From Candidatus Avisuccinivibrio pullicola (GTDB taxonomy: Bacteria > Pseudomonadota > Gammaproteobacteria > Enterobacterales > Succinivibrionaceae), in NCBI GenBank assembly GCA_018713485.1, contig DVOQ01000058.1, positions 1-42,642 of the forward strand: a DNA stretch of 42,642 bases, read 5' to 3'. The notes under the pieces were generated by a model, which saw only the letters and a list, made by a program, of their open reading frames with translations, was not told where the DNA came from and searched no databases. The position numbers and the translations under genes were made by a program. Below, one piece after another: positions 16,823 to 25,408 of the stretch (positions are counted from its first letter, which is position 1; each line of letters opens with the position of its first letter).

Positions 16823-18893
16823 CTGCATTCCTGGCGTTGGGCGCTTGATAGCCATAGGCTTTTGCGAATTTACTCATAAGACTCTTCTCATCGTACATTC
16901 CCTGAATGTAGTCCTGTAAGAGCGGTTGCAGATAGTCTGTCCACAGCTGATCAAAAGTTAGCGTTTTCAGTTTCAGGAAGTAGGCCGCGCCGATCTGGTA
17001 ATTCTCATTTAAGTCCTCAACTGCTGCAATTTCCCTGTTGAGAGCTGCCATGCGCCTGATGGCCTCCGCCTCCAGTTCCTCGTTGCCTAATTCAGCAAGC
17101 ATTTCAAGCCGCGCGTCTGCCCGGAGTTCAACAAAGCGGAAGCGGCGGCGCATGGCAAAGTCAAAGCTGTCCACCGAGCGATCGATGTCGTTCATGGTGC
17201 CGATGATATAGACATTTTCGGGAATATAGAACTTATCATCGGGATCAGTGTGCAGACTGGAATATTGCGTGGCAATTTCCCCTGCTTTGCCACGATAGCC
17301 GGGGTCGATTGCAAAGAACAGTTCCCCAAAAATCTTGGAGATCTCGCCGCGGTTGATTTCATCAATGATAAAGATGTATTTTTTAAGCTCTTCCTGTTTG
17401 GGCTCTATCTTGGATACGGTGATGTTCTTCGCTTTGATGGCGTTGTAAATGGCAAAGTCATAGGAGTATGCCTGTGTGGCGTTTTTCTTGCCGAAGAAAG
17501 CTGTAATATCCTTGATCTGCTTAAACTCCTGCCCTGATTCCAGCATCTTTCTAATCTCGTCTAGATGCAGAGTAAGTTCTTTGGTACTGGGATTGTTAGG
17601 GATGGAGATGCTGATGTGTTCATCATCAACGTCGATAATGGTAAACTCATTTCCGCTACGCGTATAAAACTTGTCACCCCCTAATTCGATGCCTGAGAAA
17701 AACTCCTGCAGGGTCTCCTGGGCCGTGATTTCCTTTTCCATGATTTCACTGGATTTCTGGGAGTCCTCATAGTTTTTTCTGGCGCGGGCAATGAACTTCT
17801 TGAAAATGCCGTCCTGAAGTTTAAAGCCCATCGTGCCATCGTCATTGAGCTTCGGTCTTAACCCTTCAACAAAATCTGAGTAGTCGTAGCTTGGGTGGAA
17901 CTGGATAAACTCTACCTGCCGTTTCTGCTCATCGCTAAGCAGTGTGTAATCGTCAAAGTAGCCATTGCTGATGATGTCCGCGGCGATTTCCCTGGCAAGG
18001 TGGGATTTTCCGGTACCGGGCGCCCCTCTGAAAATCAGATTTTTGGAAGTGAGCAGCATGGAAGAATAGGGATTGCGGTAACCTTTGAACTGCTGAACAA
18101 GTTCCTCTTCAGCAGTGGATGACGTTCCTTCCGAAGGGAGTTCTTTTTCGTCTTTTTCGCGATACGTCAGTATAAACGCATCACCTTCACTGCCGAAACG
18201 CTTCAGGCATTCCTGCACGAAGAGCACCGTAGAGAACACATTCCAGCAATAGAAGACCATCTGACGGCCGTTGTCGTAGAAGTACTGTGTAGACTGCAGG
18301 GTGTTGTGGTGATTTTTTAAATCCTCGACACTCGCAAAGATACCTCTGATCAAATCTTTGTTGGCAGAAGGTTGGTAGACAGGAAAGTTCTCCTTGTCTT
18401 CTACTGACATGGAGGAGAGTTCTTTTTCAAAGATCTGGCAGGCCAGCCGAGGTAGTGTCTGATTGGAGATCCTTTGTTCTCCTTTGCGGAGGTTGCGCCT
18501 GATGATATCCCCGTTAGCTTTCTTGAAGTAGGCGTCCAGAGGTTTATAGTTGTCGCCTAAGCTAAGATTGGCCATTGTGAAGCGTTCATCTGTTGACTCT
18601 GCATTTTCGGCGGTGATGGTAAGCGTGAATTTTTCCATGGGCTTTTCTTCAATGATGAATCCCAGACTTTTAAGATAGTTATTGGCAGAAATGCTGTTAA
18701 ATGACTCTGTTGCAATTTCGGTTCCGTAGGCTAGATGTTTTGCAACGGCCACCACGTATTTCGGAGGGTACTTTTTACCGTCTTCAGTAATCAATGTATA
18801 TTTTATGCTCGCGTAATGCCATGGGACTCCATTCTCATCAATAAATTTCAGGGCAGCAATGATGTCCTGCTGTGACAGTTGGGATATGGACAT
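16797..18893 (-). CDS. mcrB: McrB-type AAA+ GTPase with N-terminal DNA-recognition-like module
   Basis: The motor subunit of an McrBC modification-dependent restriction system. The AAA+ core has Walker A GAPGTGKS (290-297), Walker B IFIIDEIN (about 507-514) and the McrB GTP signature MNDIDRS (567-573) followed by RRRFRF. Residues 1-85 form a separate small domain with KKYPPKYVVAVAK, resembling the head domain of ScoMcrA-type proteins rather than the E. coli McrB recognition domain; residues 90-250 are a second unassigned domain. Start ATG 18893 has GAGGAG 7 bases upstream; the longer TTG form is less likely. GC content and codon use differ from neighbours, suggesting acquisition. Confidence 0.9.
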   Translation of the reverse strand: MSISQLSQQDIIAALKFIDENGVPWHYASIKYTLITEDGKKYPPKYVVAVAKHLAYGTEIATESFNSISANNYLKSLGFIIEEKPMEKFTLTITAENAESTDERFTMANLSLGDNYKPLDAYFKKANGDIIRRNLRKGEQRISNQTLPRLACQIFEKELSSMSVEDKENFPVYQPSANKDLIRGIFASVEDLKNHHNTLQSTQYFYDNGRQMVFYCWNVFSTVLFVQECLKRFGSEGDAFILTYREKDEKELPSEGTSSTAEEELVQQFKGYRNPYSSMLLTSKNLIFRGAPGTGKSHLAREIAADIISNGYFDDYTLLSDEQKRQVEFIQFHPSYDYSDFVEGLRPKLNDDGTMGFKLQDGIFKKFIARARKNYEDSQKSSEIMEKEITAQETLQEFFSGIELGGDKFYTRSGNEFTIIDVDDEHISISIPNNPSTKELTLHLDEIRKMLESGQEFKQIKDITAFFGKKNATQAYSYDFAIYNAIKAKNITVSKIEPKQEELKKYIFIIDEINRGEISKIFGELFFAIDPGYRGKAGEIATQYSSLHTDPDDKFYIPENVYIIGTMNDIDRSVDSFDFAMRRRFRFVELRADARLEMLAELGNEELEAEAIRRMAALNREIAAVEDLNENYQIGAAYFLKLKTLTFDQLWTDYLQPLLQDYIQGMYDEKSLMSKFAKAYGYQAPNARNADEDSQDQG

Positions 18894-19213
18894 GTAGCGT
18901 CTCCTCAATGCCGTGTATACGCGTCAGCGTAGATTAACGGTTTGATTCCTAATAGGATGACTGTAACCTTTTCGCACAGAACTGCCATATGTTTATGTAC
19001 ACCTTTAATCTTGGCTAGTTAAGGTTCAAGTTAGTCCCGGAATTTGTAAATCTACGCCTTCAAGTATAGGATAAAGCCATGCTTTTTACACCCGTGGAGA
19101 TTCATTTAAAGAACTGTCAGGGTCACGGAAAAGACTGTCTTTTTGCATCTCAGGAAGGTTAAAGAGCTCCCGTACCCTGCCGATAACAAGACATGCAGCT
19201 AGGAGTATTGCAC
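18894..19213. other. Divergent intergenic region mcrB / motX
   Basis: A 320-base gap holding the motX sigma-28 promoter and presumably the mcrB promoter, which I cannot identify with confidence. A short inverted repeat TCCTAATAGGA lies near 18950, and GCGTAGATT / AATCTACGC occur about 110 bases apart. No convincing gene is present. Confidence 0.5.
19160..19186 (+). promoter_or_regulatory. Sigma-28 (FliA) promoter for motX
   Basis: TAAA (19160-19163), 15 bases, then GCCGATAA (19179-19186): an exact match to the FliA consensus TAAA-N15-GCCGATAA. The predicted start point falls near 19193, just before the ribosome site TAGGAG. Finding this directly before a MotX-like gene supports both calls. 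Confidence 0.88.
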
Positions 19214-19939
19214 ATGAGACATCTGACTTTATGGCAGTGCCTGGCCGCCCTCGGGTTGGGGCTGTGGACAGCCTCGGGACTGGCGGTACAGGATTCGGTT
19301 TTCGACGCCGTTACCGACGCCCGCGCCCGCGCCGCCCGTGACGTACTGGAAAATTCCTATCGCGCCTATAGCTCCGAGTTTCAGGAGGTGGCGACCTATA
19401 CCCGTGAGGTGATGCACTCACTTATTGAGAATAACCGGCATCTTTACGTCATTAAGGACGTCGATCAGTGTCAGTTCACTCCCGATATCGAGAACCGCGC
19501 CCGCCTCGTGGGGATCGCTCCCTTTGAATACGCGTGGGGCGACATGCTCGTTACCGGCACCTGCGTGCGTAAGGACGAGAAATTAGGCCTAAGTTATTTT
19601 GAAAAGGCGGTCGCCCACGGCTACGCTCCCGCCTACATGAAGATGGCCTCCTTTTACGAGCGCGGCTATCTCGTGCCACGCGACACTAAAAAGGCCTTTG
19701 CCTACATGAAGACTGCCGCCCAGATGGGCTCAAGTCTGGCCCGTCTCGGCTTTGCCGACATGCTTATCCGCGGTTATGCCGACGAGGCCTATTATGTGCG
19801 CGCCTACACGTGGCTGTATCATTCCGTTTTCGTCGATCCCTATCAGCAGGACAAGAAGCTTTACGTACAGGGGCAGCTCGAAAAGCGCATGCCCATGAAC
19901 GCCGTCGCCATGGCCCGCGCCTCATCTCTGGGCATGTAA
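19214..19939 (+). CDS. motX: MotX-like sodium-driven flagellar motor protein (Sel1-repeat)
   Basis: A 241-residue exported protein. MRHLTLWQCLAALGLGLWTASGLA is a signal peptide, and two or three Sel1-like helical repeats follow (GDMLVTGTCVRKDEKLGLSYFEKA; MASFYERGYLVPRDTKKAFAYMKTAA). Layout and motifs such as NRHLYVIKDVDQC, FEYAWGDML, and AYTWLYHSV, plus a terminal LEKRMP, match my memory of Vibrio MotX, a periplasmic T-ring component that holds PomAB stators round the polar motor. The two cysteines at DQCQF and GTCV are where MotX has its disulfide-type cysteines. ATG 19214 fits TAGGAG at 8 bases; ATG 19193 coincides with the predicted start point. It could otherwise be a generic Sel1 protein, but the FliA promoter argues against that. 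Confidence 0.8.
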   Translation: MRHLTLWQCLAALGLGLWTASGLAVQDSVFDAVTDARARAARDVLENSYRAYSSEFQEVATYTREVMHSLIENNRHLYVIKDVDQCQFTPDIENRARLVGIAPFEYAWGDMLVTGTCVRKDEKLGLSYFEKAVAHGYAPAYMKMASFYERGYLVPRDTKKAFAYMKTAAQMGSSLARLGFADMLIRGYADEAYYVRAYTWLYHSVFVDPYQQDKKLYVQGQLEKRMPMNAVAMARASSLGM

Positions 19940-19983
19940 TCATCTCTCTTCACACTCCCTTGCCATGGGGCGGGGAGAGCTTT

Positions 19984-19992
19984 TGCTATAAT
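19984..19992 (+). promoter_or_regulatory. Extended -10 promoter for ffh
   Basis: TTTTGC followed by TATAAT (19987-19992), a consensus -10 with TGn extension, 28 bases before the ffh start. The nearest TTGCCA is 21 bases upstream, too far to be a normal -35. Confidence 0.6.
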
Positions 19993-20019
19993 TGCGAAAG
20001 TTAACTGAGGGATCTCGGC

Positions 20020-21447
20020 ATGTTTGACAATCTTACCGAAAGACTAAACCGTACTCTAAAGAATTTAAGCGGCAAGGGCCGCATTACCGAGGACAACATC
20101 AAGGATACGCTGCGCGAGGTGCGTACCGCCCTCCTTGAGGCTGACGTTGCCCTGCCCGTGGTCAAGACCTTCTGTAACCGCGTCAAGGAAGCGGCTTTAG
20201 GCAAGGAAGTGGCCTTATCCCTGACCCCCGGTCAGGAGTTTATTCAGATCGTTTATAACGAACTGACCGCCACTATGGGCGGCACGGTTAGTGAAATCAA
20301 TTTAGCTACCCAGCCTCCTGCCGTGGTGCTGCTCGCCGGCCTGCAGGGTGCCGGTAAGACCACCTCGGCGGCCAAGCTCGCCTTATACCTTAAAGAGCGT
20401 CTTAAGAAAAAGGTGCTCATGGTTTCCGTGGACACCTACCGTCCCGCCGCTATCGAGCAGTTACTGACCCTAGGTGAGCAGGTTGGCGTGGATACCTTCC
20501 CCTCTGATCCGGCTTTAAAGCCCCAGGTGATCGCCACTGCTGCCTTAGAGGAAGCCCGTAAGCGCTATTACGACGTGCTCATCGTGGATACCGCCGGCCG
20601 TCTGGCCGTGGACGAGGCTATGATGCAGGAGGTCAGGGAGTTAAGCGCTATCTTAAATCCCGTCGAGACCATGTTCGTTGTGGACGCCATGACCGGTCAG
20701 GACGCGGCCAATACCGCCAAAGCCTTTGCCGACGCTCTTACCTTAACAGGCGTCATCCTTACCAAGGCGGACGGTGACGCCCGCGGCGGTGCCGCGCTTT
20801 CGGTGCGCGAGGTCACGGGTTGCCCCATCAAGTTCATCGGTATGGGTGAAAAGGTCGAGGCCTTAGAACCTTTCTTTCCCGATCGTATCGCCTCCCGTAT
20901 TCTCGACATGGGCGATCTGCTCTCCTTAATTGAGCAGTTACAGCGCGGAACCGATACCGAAAAAGCCGCCAAGATGGCCGAGAAGCTCAAGAAGGGTGAG
21001 GGCTTTACCTTAGAGGATTTTGCCGATCAGCTAAGGGACATGCGCAATATGGGCGGCATGTCCTCGCTCTTAGATAAGCTGCCCGGTATGTCCGGTATGG
21101 CCGATAAGATTAAGGAAAAGGTTAACGATAAGGAGATCTCCCACATTGAGGCCATTATCAGCTCCATGACTCCTAAGGAGCGCCGCAAGCCCGAGATTAT
21201 CAAAGGCTCGCGCAAAAAGCGCATTGCAGCCGGCGCGGGCGTCTCCATTCAGGAGGTCAACCGCCTCTTAAAACAGTTCGAGGAGGCCCGTTACATGATG
21301 CGCCGTATGGGCAAGGGCGGCATGAAGAAGATGATGGGCGCCATGAAGGGCATGATGGGAATGGGCGGCATGGGCGGCCTTGGTGGTCTCATGGGCGGCA
21401 TGGGAGGAGGTTTCCCCATGGCCGGCCGTGGCGGACGTCGCCGCTAG
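20020..21447 (+). CDS. ffh: Signal recognition particle protein Ffh (SRP54)
   Basis: Ffh binds 4.5S RNA and hydrophobic signal sequences and delivers ribosomes to FtsY at the membrane. Domains in order: N helical bundle (1-90), G domain with GLQGAGKTT (about 108-116), DTAGRLAVDE and TKADGDARGGAA, and a C-terminal M domain extremely rich in Met and Gly. The conserved RNA-binding motif region ERRKPEIIKGSRKKRIAAGAG is intact. The 475 residues are slightly longer than E. coli (453), the extra part being the Gly/Met tail. GAGG lies 9 bases before ATG 20020. The usual downstream rpsP operon is separated here by an opposite-strand ATPase gene. Confidence 0.98.
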   Translation: MFDNLTERLNRTLKNLSGKGRITEDNIKDTLREVRTALLEADVALPVVKTFCNRVKEAALGKEVALSLTPGQEFIQIVYNELTATMGGTVSEINLATQPPAVVLLAGLQGAGKTTSAAKLALYLKERLKKKVLMVSVDTYRPAAIEQLLTLGEQVGVDTFPSDPALKPQVIATAALEEARKRYYDVLIVDTAGRLAVDEAMMQEVRELSAILNPVETMFVVDAMTGQDAANTAKAFADALTLTGVILTKADGDARGGAALSVREVTGCPIKFIGMGEKVEALEPFFPDRIASRILDMGDLLSLIEQLQRGTDTEKAAKMAEKLKKGEGFTLEDFADQLRDMRNMGGMSSLLDKLPGMSGMADKIKEKVNDKEISHIEAIISSMTPKERRKPEIIKGSRKKRIAAGAGVSIQEVNRLLKQFEEARYMMRRMGKGGMKKMMGAMKGMMGMGGMGGLGGLMGGMGGGFPMAGRGGRRR

Positions 21448-21463
21448 GGCGCGTTTTAAAAGC

Positions 21464-21496
21464 GTTGCCTCACAGGGAAGCTTTCCGTGAGGCAAC
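21464..21496. terminator. Shared bidirectional terminator, ffh / DUF4143 ATPase
   Basis: GTTGCCTCAC (21464-21473) pairs with GTGAGGCAAC (21487-21496) and the inner bases GGGAA/TTTCC extend the stem to about 15 bp. On the minus strand it is followed by GCTTTTAAAA, which suits the ATPase gene; on the plus strand it lies 17 bases past the ffh stop but lacks a T run. Confidence 0.7.
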
Positions 21497-21501
21497 CGGA
21501 T

Positions 21502-22842
21502 TCATTCCCGACGCTGTTCTAAAGCCAGCGCGATAAGCCTGCAGGTTTCGTCGGCTAAAAATAACGGAATATTGAGCAGATCTCCGTCTAGACGCAGGTT
21601 CTGCAGAGAAAAGCGCACGCGCAGTTTCACGGTATCGCCGAACTTTTCCTTATACCTGACCAGACTGCGGCTGTGGACACTGGTCGCGGCTTTGACCTCC
21701 ACGGGGAAAACGTCGTTGCCCTGCTGCACCAGAAAATCCACTTCGTAAGGAGGATTGTTCTGCGCCCAGTAGTAAGGTTCCGTCTTAAGCTGAGGGAGCA
21801 GAGCCTGCAGGATATAGTTTTCAGTAAGGGCCCCTTTAAATTCCGTAAACAGACGGCTGCCTTCTTTAAAGACCATAGGGTCTAACTGCGAGAGCTGCCT
21901 TAGAAGTCCCACATCGCAGGAAAAAAGCTTGAAGGCGCTATGATCGGCGTAAGCGCTTAAGGGTAAACGGGGTTCACTGCACCGGCACACTCTATATACC
22001 ATATTGGCGCTTAGCAGCCATTGCAACGCCTCGCTGTATTCACGGTTACGTGCGTTTTTTCCGAGTGCGCTCAACTTAAATTTTTTATTCTCACGGGACA
22101 GCTGGAAGGGCAGACTGTTCCAGATGCTCTGTATCCTGGGAAACTGTGAGAGTGCCGCGTGTTTAGTCATGTCGTAGGCATAGGCCTTCAGGATGTCACT
22201 GAGCGCGGAAGATGTGGATGGTACATCATGTTCTTCGGCCATCAGGCGTAAGGGCTCGGGAAGACCGCCGCAGATAAAGTACATCTTGAGTTTTTCGCAC
22301 AGAGGATTAAAAAAGGCATCAGGCAAAGGTTCAATCTTTTCCAGAGCCTTAAGATAGGTTGCCAGTGACGAACTGTCAGAGGCCCCTAAGTATTCGTTAA
22401 ACGTCATCGGATAGAGGGTCAGGAAATTCACTTTTCCCACGTGGAAAGACGCGGGCTGTGCCAGGGTAAGGCCCAGAAGAGAACCAGCGCAGATCACGTG
22501 ATATTGAGGAGCATCCTCACAGAAATACTTTAGGGCGTTGAGCGCCTCGGGGCATTCCTGAATTTCGTCAAAGAAGAGCAGTGTGTTTTCAGGATGGATG
22601 GGCTGACTGCAGGCAATGCTGAGATTGGGGATGATGCGGCGCGGATCCTTAGTTGTCTCAAAAAACTGTTTATATTCGGGATGCTCGTCAAAAGCGATGC
22701 GTACCGTATTCTGATAGTACTTTTGGCCAAAATGCATAATCAGCCACGTTTTTCCAACCTGACGCACGCCCTGCACGATAAGCGGCTTGCGGTAAGGTGA
22801 GCTTTTCCATGCTGTGAGCGTACTCAGACTCTGTCTTTCCAT
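21502..22842 (-). CDS. AAA-family ATPase with C-terminal DUF4143 domain
   Basis: A 446-residue cytoplasmic ATPase of a widespread accessory family of unknown function. Walker A is GVRQVGKT (25-32), Walker B LLFFDEIQ (88-95), with AGSLLGL (119-125) after it. The C-terminal DUF4143 region ends in a nuclease-like EVDFLVQ...PVEVKAA (about 375-395) that keeps the D and ExK positions of the PD-(D/E)xK fold. I place the start at ATG 22842 with AAGGAG 6 bases upstream; longer in-frame forms lack a ribosome site. It splits ffh from rpsP on the opposite strand and has a lower GC, a sign of insertion. No antitoxin or partner gene accompanies it. Confidence 0.88.
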   Translation of the reverse strand: MERQSLSTLTAWKSSPYRKPLIVQGVRQVGKTWLIMHFGQKYYQNTVRIAFDEHPEYKQFFETTKDPRRIIPNLSIACSQPIHPENTLLFFDEIQECPEALNALKYFCEDAPQYHVICAGSLLGLTLAQPASFHVGKVNFLTLYPMTFNEYLGASDSSSLATYLKALEKIEPLPDAFFNPLCEKLKMYFICGGLPEPLRLMAEEHDVPSTSSALSDILKAYAYDMTKHAALSQFPRIQSIWNSLPFQLSRENKKFKLSALGKNARNREYSEALQWLLSANMVYRVCRCSEPRLPLSAYADHSAFKLFSCDVGLLRQLSQLDPMVFKEGSRLFTEFKGALTENYILQALLPQLKTEPYYWAQNNPPYEVDFLVQQGNDVFPVEVKAATSVHSRSLVRYKEKFGDTVKLRVRFSLQNLRLDGDLLNIPLFLADETCRLIALALEQRRE

Positions 22843-22961
22843 GCCTTTCTCCTTATATAGGCTGATTTGCGTCGACCTGTACAGAGCGGGATGTAGGGCA
22901 AAGTAATCCCCAACAGCCATGGTAAATAAAAACGTGGGAAATGACACGCTTTTATTAAAAA

Positions 22962-23004
22962 TTTCGTGCTGATTTTCACGAAATTATGAATATTTTCGTG
23001 AAAA
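22962..23004. repeat. Operator-like inverted repeat with three TTTCGTG half-sites
   Basis: TTTTCACGAAA (22973-22983) and TTTCGTGAAAA (22994-23004) are perfect 11 bp inverted arms around a 10-base AT spacer. A third half-site TTTCGTG occurs at 22962-22968. The array overlaps the predicted minus promoter of the ATPase gene, so a repressor site is the simplest reading. The cognate regulator is not in the window. Confidence 0.65.
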
Positions 23005-23012
23005 CAGGACAA
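22983..23012 (-). promoter_or_regulatory. Putative promoter of the DUF4143 ATPase gene
   Basis: On the minus strand TTGTCC (plus 23007-23012) and CATAAT (plus 22983-22988) are 18 bases apart; the spacer contains one arm of the inverted repeat. The leader to ATG 22842 would be about 135 bases. Confidence 0.45.
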
Positions 23013-23220
23013 ATAGATAACAACGTAGACATTACGCCGCAGAGGATGTCCCAAAACCTTAACATTAATTTCAGGTCGGATCAGAGGAGCTCTCTTAACC
23101 GGAGTCCAGAGGCAGCGTAAAAAGCGCCTTCCGTATGCAGAACTAATGGCAGGGCTGTACGCTATGCGACGTCTGTAGCGTAACCTGCAGGCTTTACGCT
23201 GAGAATGCTTTTTCGGGTCC

Positions 23221-23248
23221 TTGCATTTTCATTAAAACCGTGTATGAT
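23221..23248 (+). promoter_or_regulatory. Sigma-70 promoter for rpsP-rimM-trmD-rplS
   Basis: TTGCAT (23221-23226) and TATGAT (23243-23248) are 16 bases apart, 66 bases before rpsP. The block resembles the lpxC promoter base for base over most of its length. Confidence 0.65.
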
Positions 23249-23314
23249 CTCGGGGCTAGTTTTTTCATGCAGGAGCCGTGAGGCCCTGGTAACTTATCAT
23301 AGGTACTTAGCGAA

Positions 23315-23665
23315 ATGGTAGTCATTCGTTTACGTCGTTTAGGCGCAAAGAAGCGTCCCTTCTATCACATTGTCGCCGCCGATTCGCGTTTTGCCGCCAC
23401 CGGCCGTTTCATTGAGAAGTTAGGTTTCTTCAATCCCATCGCCCGTGGCCAGGAAGTGCGCCTCCAGATGGACATTGATCGCGTCAACTACTGGATCTCC
23501 GTGGGTGCTCAGCCCTCCGACCGCGTCCAGCGCCTCATCAAGGAAAACGAGATGGGACCCGAGGCCGTGGCCGCTGAGCGTGCCGCCCGTCATGAGGCCC
23601 GTTTAAAGGCCAAGGCTGAAGCCAAGGCTGCTAAGGCTGCTGAAGCCGCTGAGGCTCAGGCCTAA
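23315..23665 (+). CDS. rpsP: 30S ribosomal protein S16
   Basis: S16 is a small-subunit assembly protein. The N-terminus [25 protein letters not shown] and the [12 protein letters not shown] motif are diagnostic. At 116 residues it exceeds E. coli's 82 by a C-terminal tail of Ala, Lys and Glu repeats (residues about 85-116). It is the first gene of the conserved rpsP-rimM-trmD-rplS operon; rimM follows after 11 bases. The ribosome site is weak (AGG about 12 bases upstream). Confidence 0.97.
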   Translation: MVVIRLRRLGAKKRPFYHIVAADSRFAATGRFIEKLGFFNPIARGQEVRLQMDIDRVNYWISVGAQPSDRVQRLIKENEMGPEAVAAERAARHEARLKAKAEAKAAKAAEAAEAQA

Positions 23666-23676
23666 TCTTTCTGCTT

Positions 23677-24207
23677 ATGGCAGAAGAAAAACCACGCTCC
23701 ATGGGTCGTTTAGGTGCGACCTTTGGTATCAAGGGCTTTTTAAAAGTACAGTCCTTTACCGAGCAGCCTGAAAACCTTTTTGACTACTCGCCATGGTATA
23801 TTCGCCGGCGTGGAGAAGATTGGCGTGAGGTTCAGGTCGAGACTTGGAAGCCGCACGGAGAAGGCTATATTGTCAAACTCCGTGGGGTTGATGTCAGGGA
23901 AGAAGCTGCGCTTCTGACTGGCAGTGATATAGGGATCAAGCGTTCCAGCTTGCCCCCAGCCGCCGACGGCGAGTTTTACCTCTGTGACCTTGAGGGTTGC
24001 ACGGTAATCGGCTTAGGCGAAGTTAACCTCGGCATTGTGCGGAGGGTATTGGATCAAGGAGCCGCTCCCTTAATGGTGGTGTCTCCCTCTGACCGCACGG
24101 CAGGAAAAAGTCAGGAAAGACTGATTCCTTTCGTGAGAGGCCCGATTGTTACCGCTCTTGATCTCGAAGCGAAGACAATTCGGGTTGAGTGGGGCGAAGA
24201 CTACTGA
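23677..24207 (+). CDS. rimM: Ribosome maturation factor RimM
   Basis: RimM binds S19 and assists 30S head maturation and 16S rRNA processing. The N-terminal RimM barrel shows [20 protein letters not shown], and the C-terminal PRC-barrel contains [14 protein letters not shown] and [12 protein letters not shown]. The 176 residues match the family. ATG 23677 follows the rpsP stop closely and has no visible Shine-Dalgarno, so it probably depends on coupling. trmD begins two bases after its stop. Confidence 0.96.
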   Translation: MAEEKPRSMGRLGATFGIKGFLKVQSFTEQPENLFDYSPWYIRRRGEDWREVQVETWKPHGEGYIVKLRGVDVREEAALLTGSDIGIKRSSLPPAADGEFYLCDLEGCTVIGLGEVNLGIVRRVLDQGAAPLMVVSPSDRTAGKSQERLIPFVRGPIVTALDLEAKTIRVEWGEDY

Positions 24208-24209
24208 GC

Positions 24210-24950
24210 ATGTGGTTCGGAGTCGTTTCGCTCTTTCCGGAGATGTTCGACGCTGTCACCCATGCGGGTGTCACGCGCAGGGCCTGTGAGGCGGGGCTTA
24301 TTGAAGTCCGTACTTACAACCCGCGTGATTTCACGCATGACAAGTTCAGAACCGTGGATGACAAGCCCTACGGGGGCGGTCCCGGGATGCTGATGAAGGT
24401 GCAGCCGTTGTGCGACGCTATACAGGCGGCCCGTTCTGAGGCCCCCTCCGGAACCCGCGTAGTCTGCATGAGCCCTCAGGGCGTGCAGCTGGAGCACTCA
24501 CTGGTCACTGAATTCCATAACTGGGGCTCGCTGATCCTCGTGGCCGGAAGGTATGAGGGTATTGATGAGCGCGTCCTTCAGAAAGAAGTCGATCTGGAGG
24601 TTTCGATCGGTGACTACGTGCTTTCAGGCGGTGAATTGCCTGCCATGTGTGTCATCGATGCGGTTTCAAGAATGGTGCCCGGCGTGCTGGGAGACATTCG
24701 CAATGCTAAAGAGGACTCTTTCGCGCAGGGTCTGCTGCATTTTCCGCAGTACACCCGCCCCGAGGAAGTCTATGGCATGAAGGTGCCGGACGTCCTGATG
24801 AGCGGGGATCACGCGAAGATCCGTAAATGGCGACTGAAGCAGGCGGTAGGGCGCACTTATGAGCGCCGTCCCGATTTGCTGAAGTCACGGGGGCTTTCCC
24901 GTGAGGAAGAGAAACTCCTTGATGAGTTCCTTGCGGAAAAAGACTCTTAA
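24210..24950 (+). CDS. trmD: tRNA (guanine-37-N1)-methyltransferase TrmD
   Basis: TrmD methylates G37 of tRNAs reading CNN codons, preventing frameshifting. The SPOUT trefoil-knot motifs are present: [29 protein letters not shown] and [18 protein letters not shown] 24210 gives the family start [13 protein letters not shown] and 246 residues (E. coli 255); a GTG-type start at 24189 would overlap rimM and add unconserved residues. Two bases separate it from rimM. Confidence 0.97.
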   Translation: MWFGVVSLFPEMFDAVTHAGVTRRACEAGLIEVRTYNPRDFTHDKFRTVDDKPYGGGPGMLMKVQPLCDAIQAARSEAPSGTRVVCMSPQGVQLEHSLVTEFHNWGSLILVAGRYEGIDERVLQKEVDLEVSIGDYVLSGGELPAMCVIDAVSRMVPGVLGDIRNAKEDSFAQGLLHFPQYTRPEEVYGMKVPDVLMSGDHAKIRKWRLKQAVGRTYERRPDLLKSRGLSREEEKLLDEFLAEKDS

Positions 24951-24987
24951 AAACAGATTTTTTGACTAATTTAGGTAGGTAACTGAT

Positions 24988-25353
24988 ATGGCCAGCCATC
25001 CGATTATTGATCAGCTCGAGAAAGAGCAGCTCCGCACCGATATCCCGGAGTTCAATCCCGGTGACACCGTCCGCGTCGAAGTGCGTGTGGTTGAAGGTGA
25101 CAAGAGCCGTCTGCAGGCTTTTGAAGGCTTCGTCATCGCCAAGCGTAACCGCGGCCTGAACTCCTCCTTCACCGTCCGTAAGATGTCCTCCGGTGAGGGC
25201 GTGGAGCGTGTCTTCCAGACTCACTCCCCCTTAATCGCTTCCGTCAAGGTCACCCGCCGCGGTGACGTGCGTCGCGCCAAGCTTTACTACCTGCGTGAGC
25301 GTACCGGTAAGGCTGCCCGCATTCGCGAGAAGATCACCAGCAAGGCCAAGTAA
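24988..25353 (+). CDS. rplS: 50S ribosomal protein L19
   Basis: L19 sits at the 30S-50S interface. The sequence is typical: [41 protein letters not shown], and the tail [21 protein letters not shown]. The 121 residues match the family. AGGTAA lies about 5 bases before ATG 24988. It is the last gene of the operon and is followed by a strong terminator. Confidence 0.98.
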   Translation: MASHPIIDQLEKEQLRTDIPEFNPGDTVRVEVRVVEGDKSRLQAFEGFVIAKRNRGLNSSFTVRKMSSGEGVERVFQTHSPLIASVKVTRRGDVRRAKLYYLRERTGKAARIREKITSKAK

Positions 25354-25374
25354 TCAGACTTCAGGTTTTGTTGC

Positions 25375-25408
25375 ACGACGCCCCCTTTTTGGGGGCGTCG
25401 TCGTTTTA
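25375..25408 (+). terminator. Intrinsic terminator of the rpsP-rplS operon
   Basis: An 11 bp stem, ACGACGCCCCC (25375-25385) with GGGGGCGTCGT (25391-25401), loop TTTTT, then CGTTTT. It lies 21 bases past rplS. Confidence 0.9.

Larger units (their letters stand above)
22843..23314. other. Intergenic region between the DUF4143 ATPase and rpsP
   Basis: A 472-base gap containing, from left to right, the ATPase leader, an AT-rich operator-like inverted repeat with an overlapping minus promoter (22961-23012), about 200 bases in which I see nothing, and the rpsP promoter. Small ORFs here have no ribosome sites. Confidence 0.5.

Noticed and set aside
15506-18893. A larger defence island around mcrBC
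   Set aside because: The flanking genes are mdh and motX, both resident; no further defence, integrase or toxin-antitoxin gene is present.
22824-23054. A 76-codon minus ORF overlapping the ATPase leader
   Set aside because: No ribosome site, out of frame with the ATPase, runs across the operator, and shows no recognisable sequence.
24189-24209. Longer trmD starting at 24189
   Set aside because: It would overlap rimM and add residues before the conserved [13 protein letters not shown] start.
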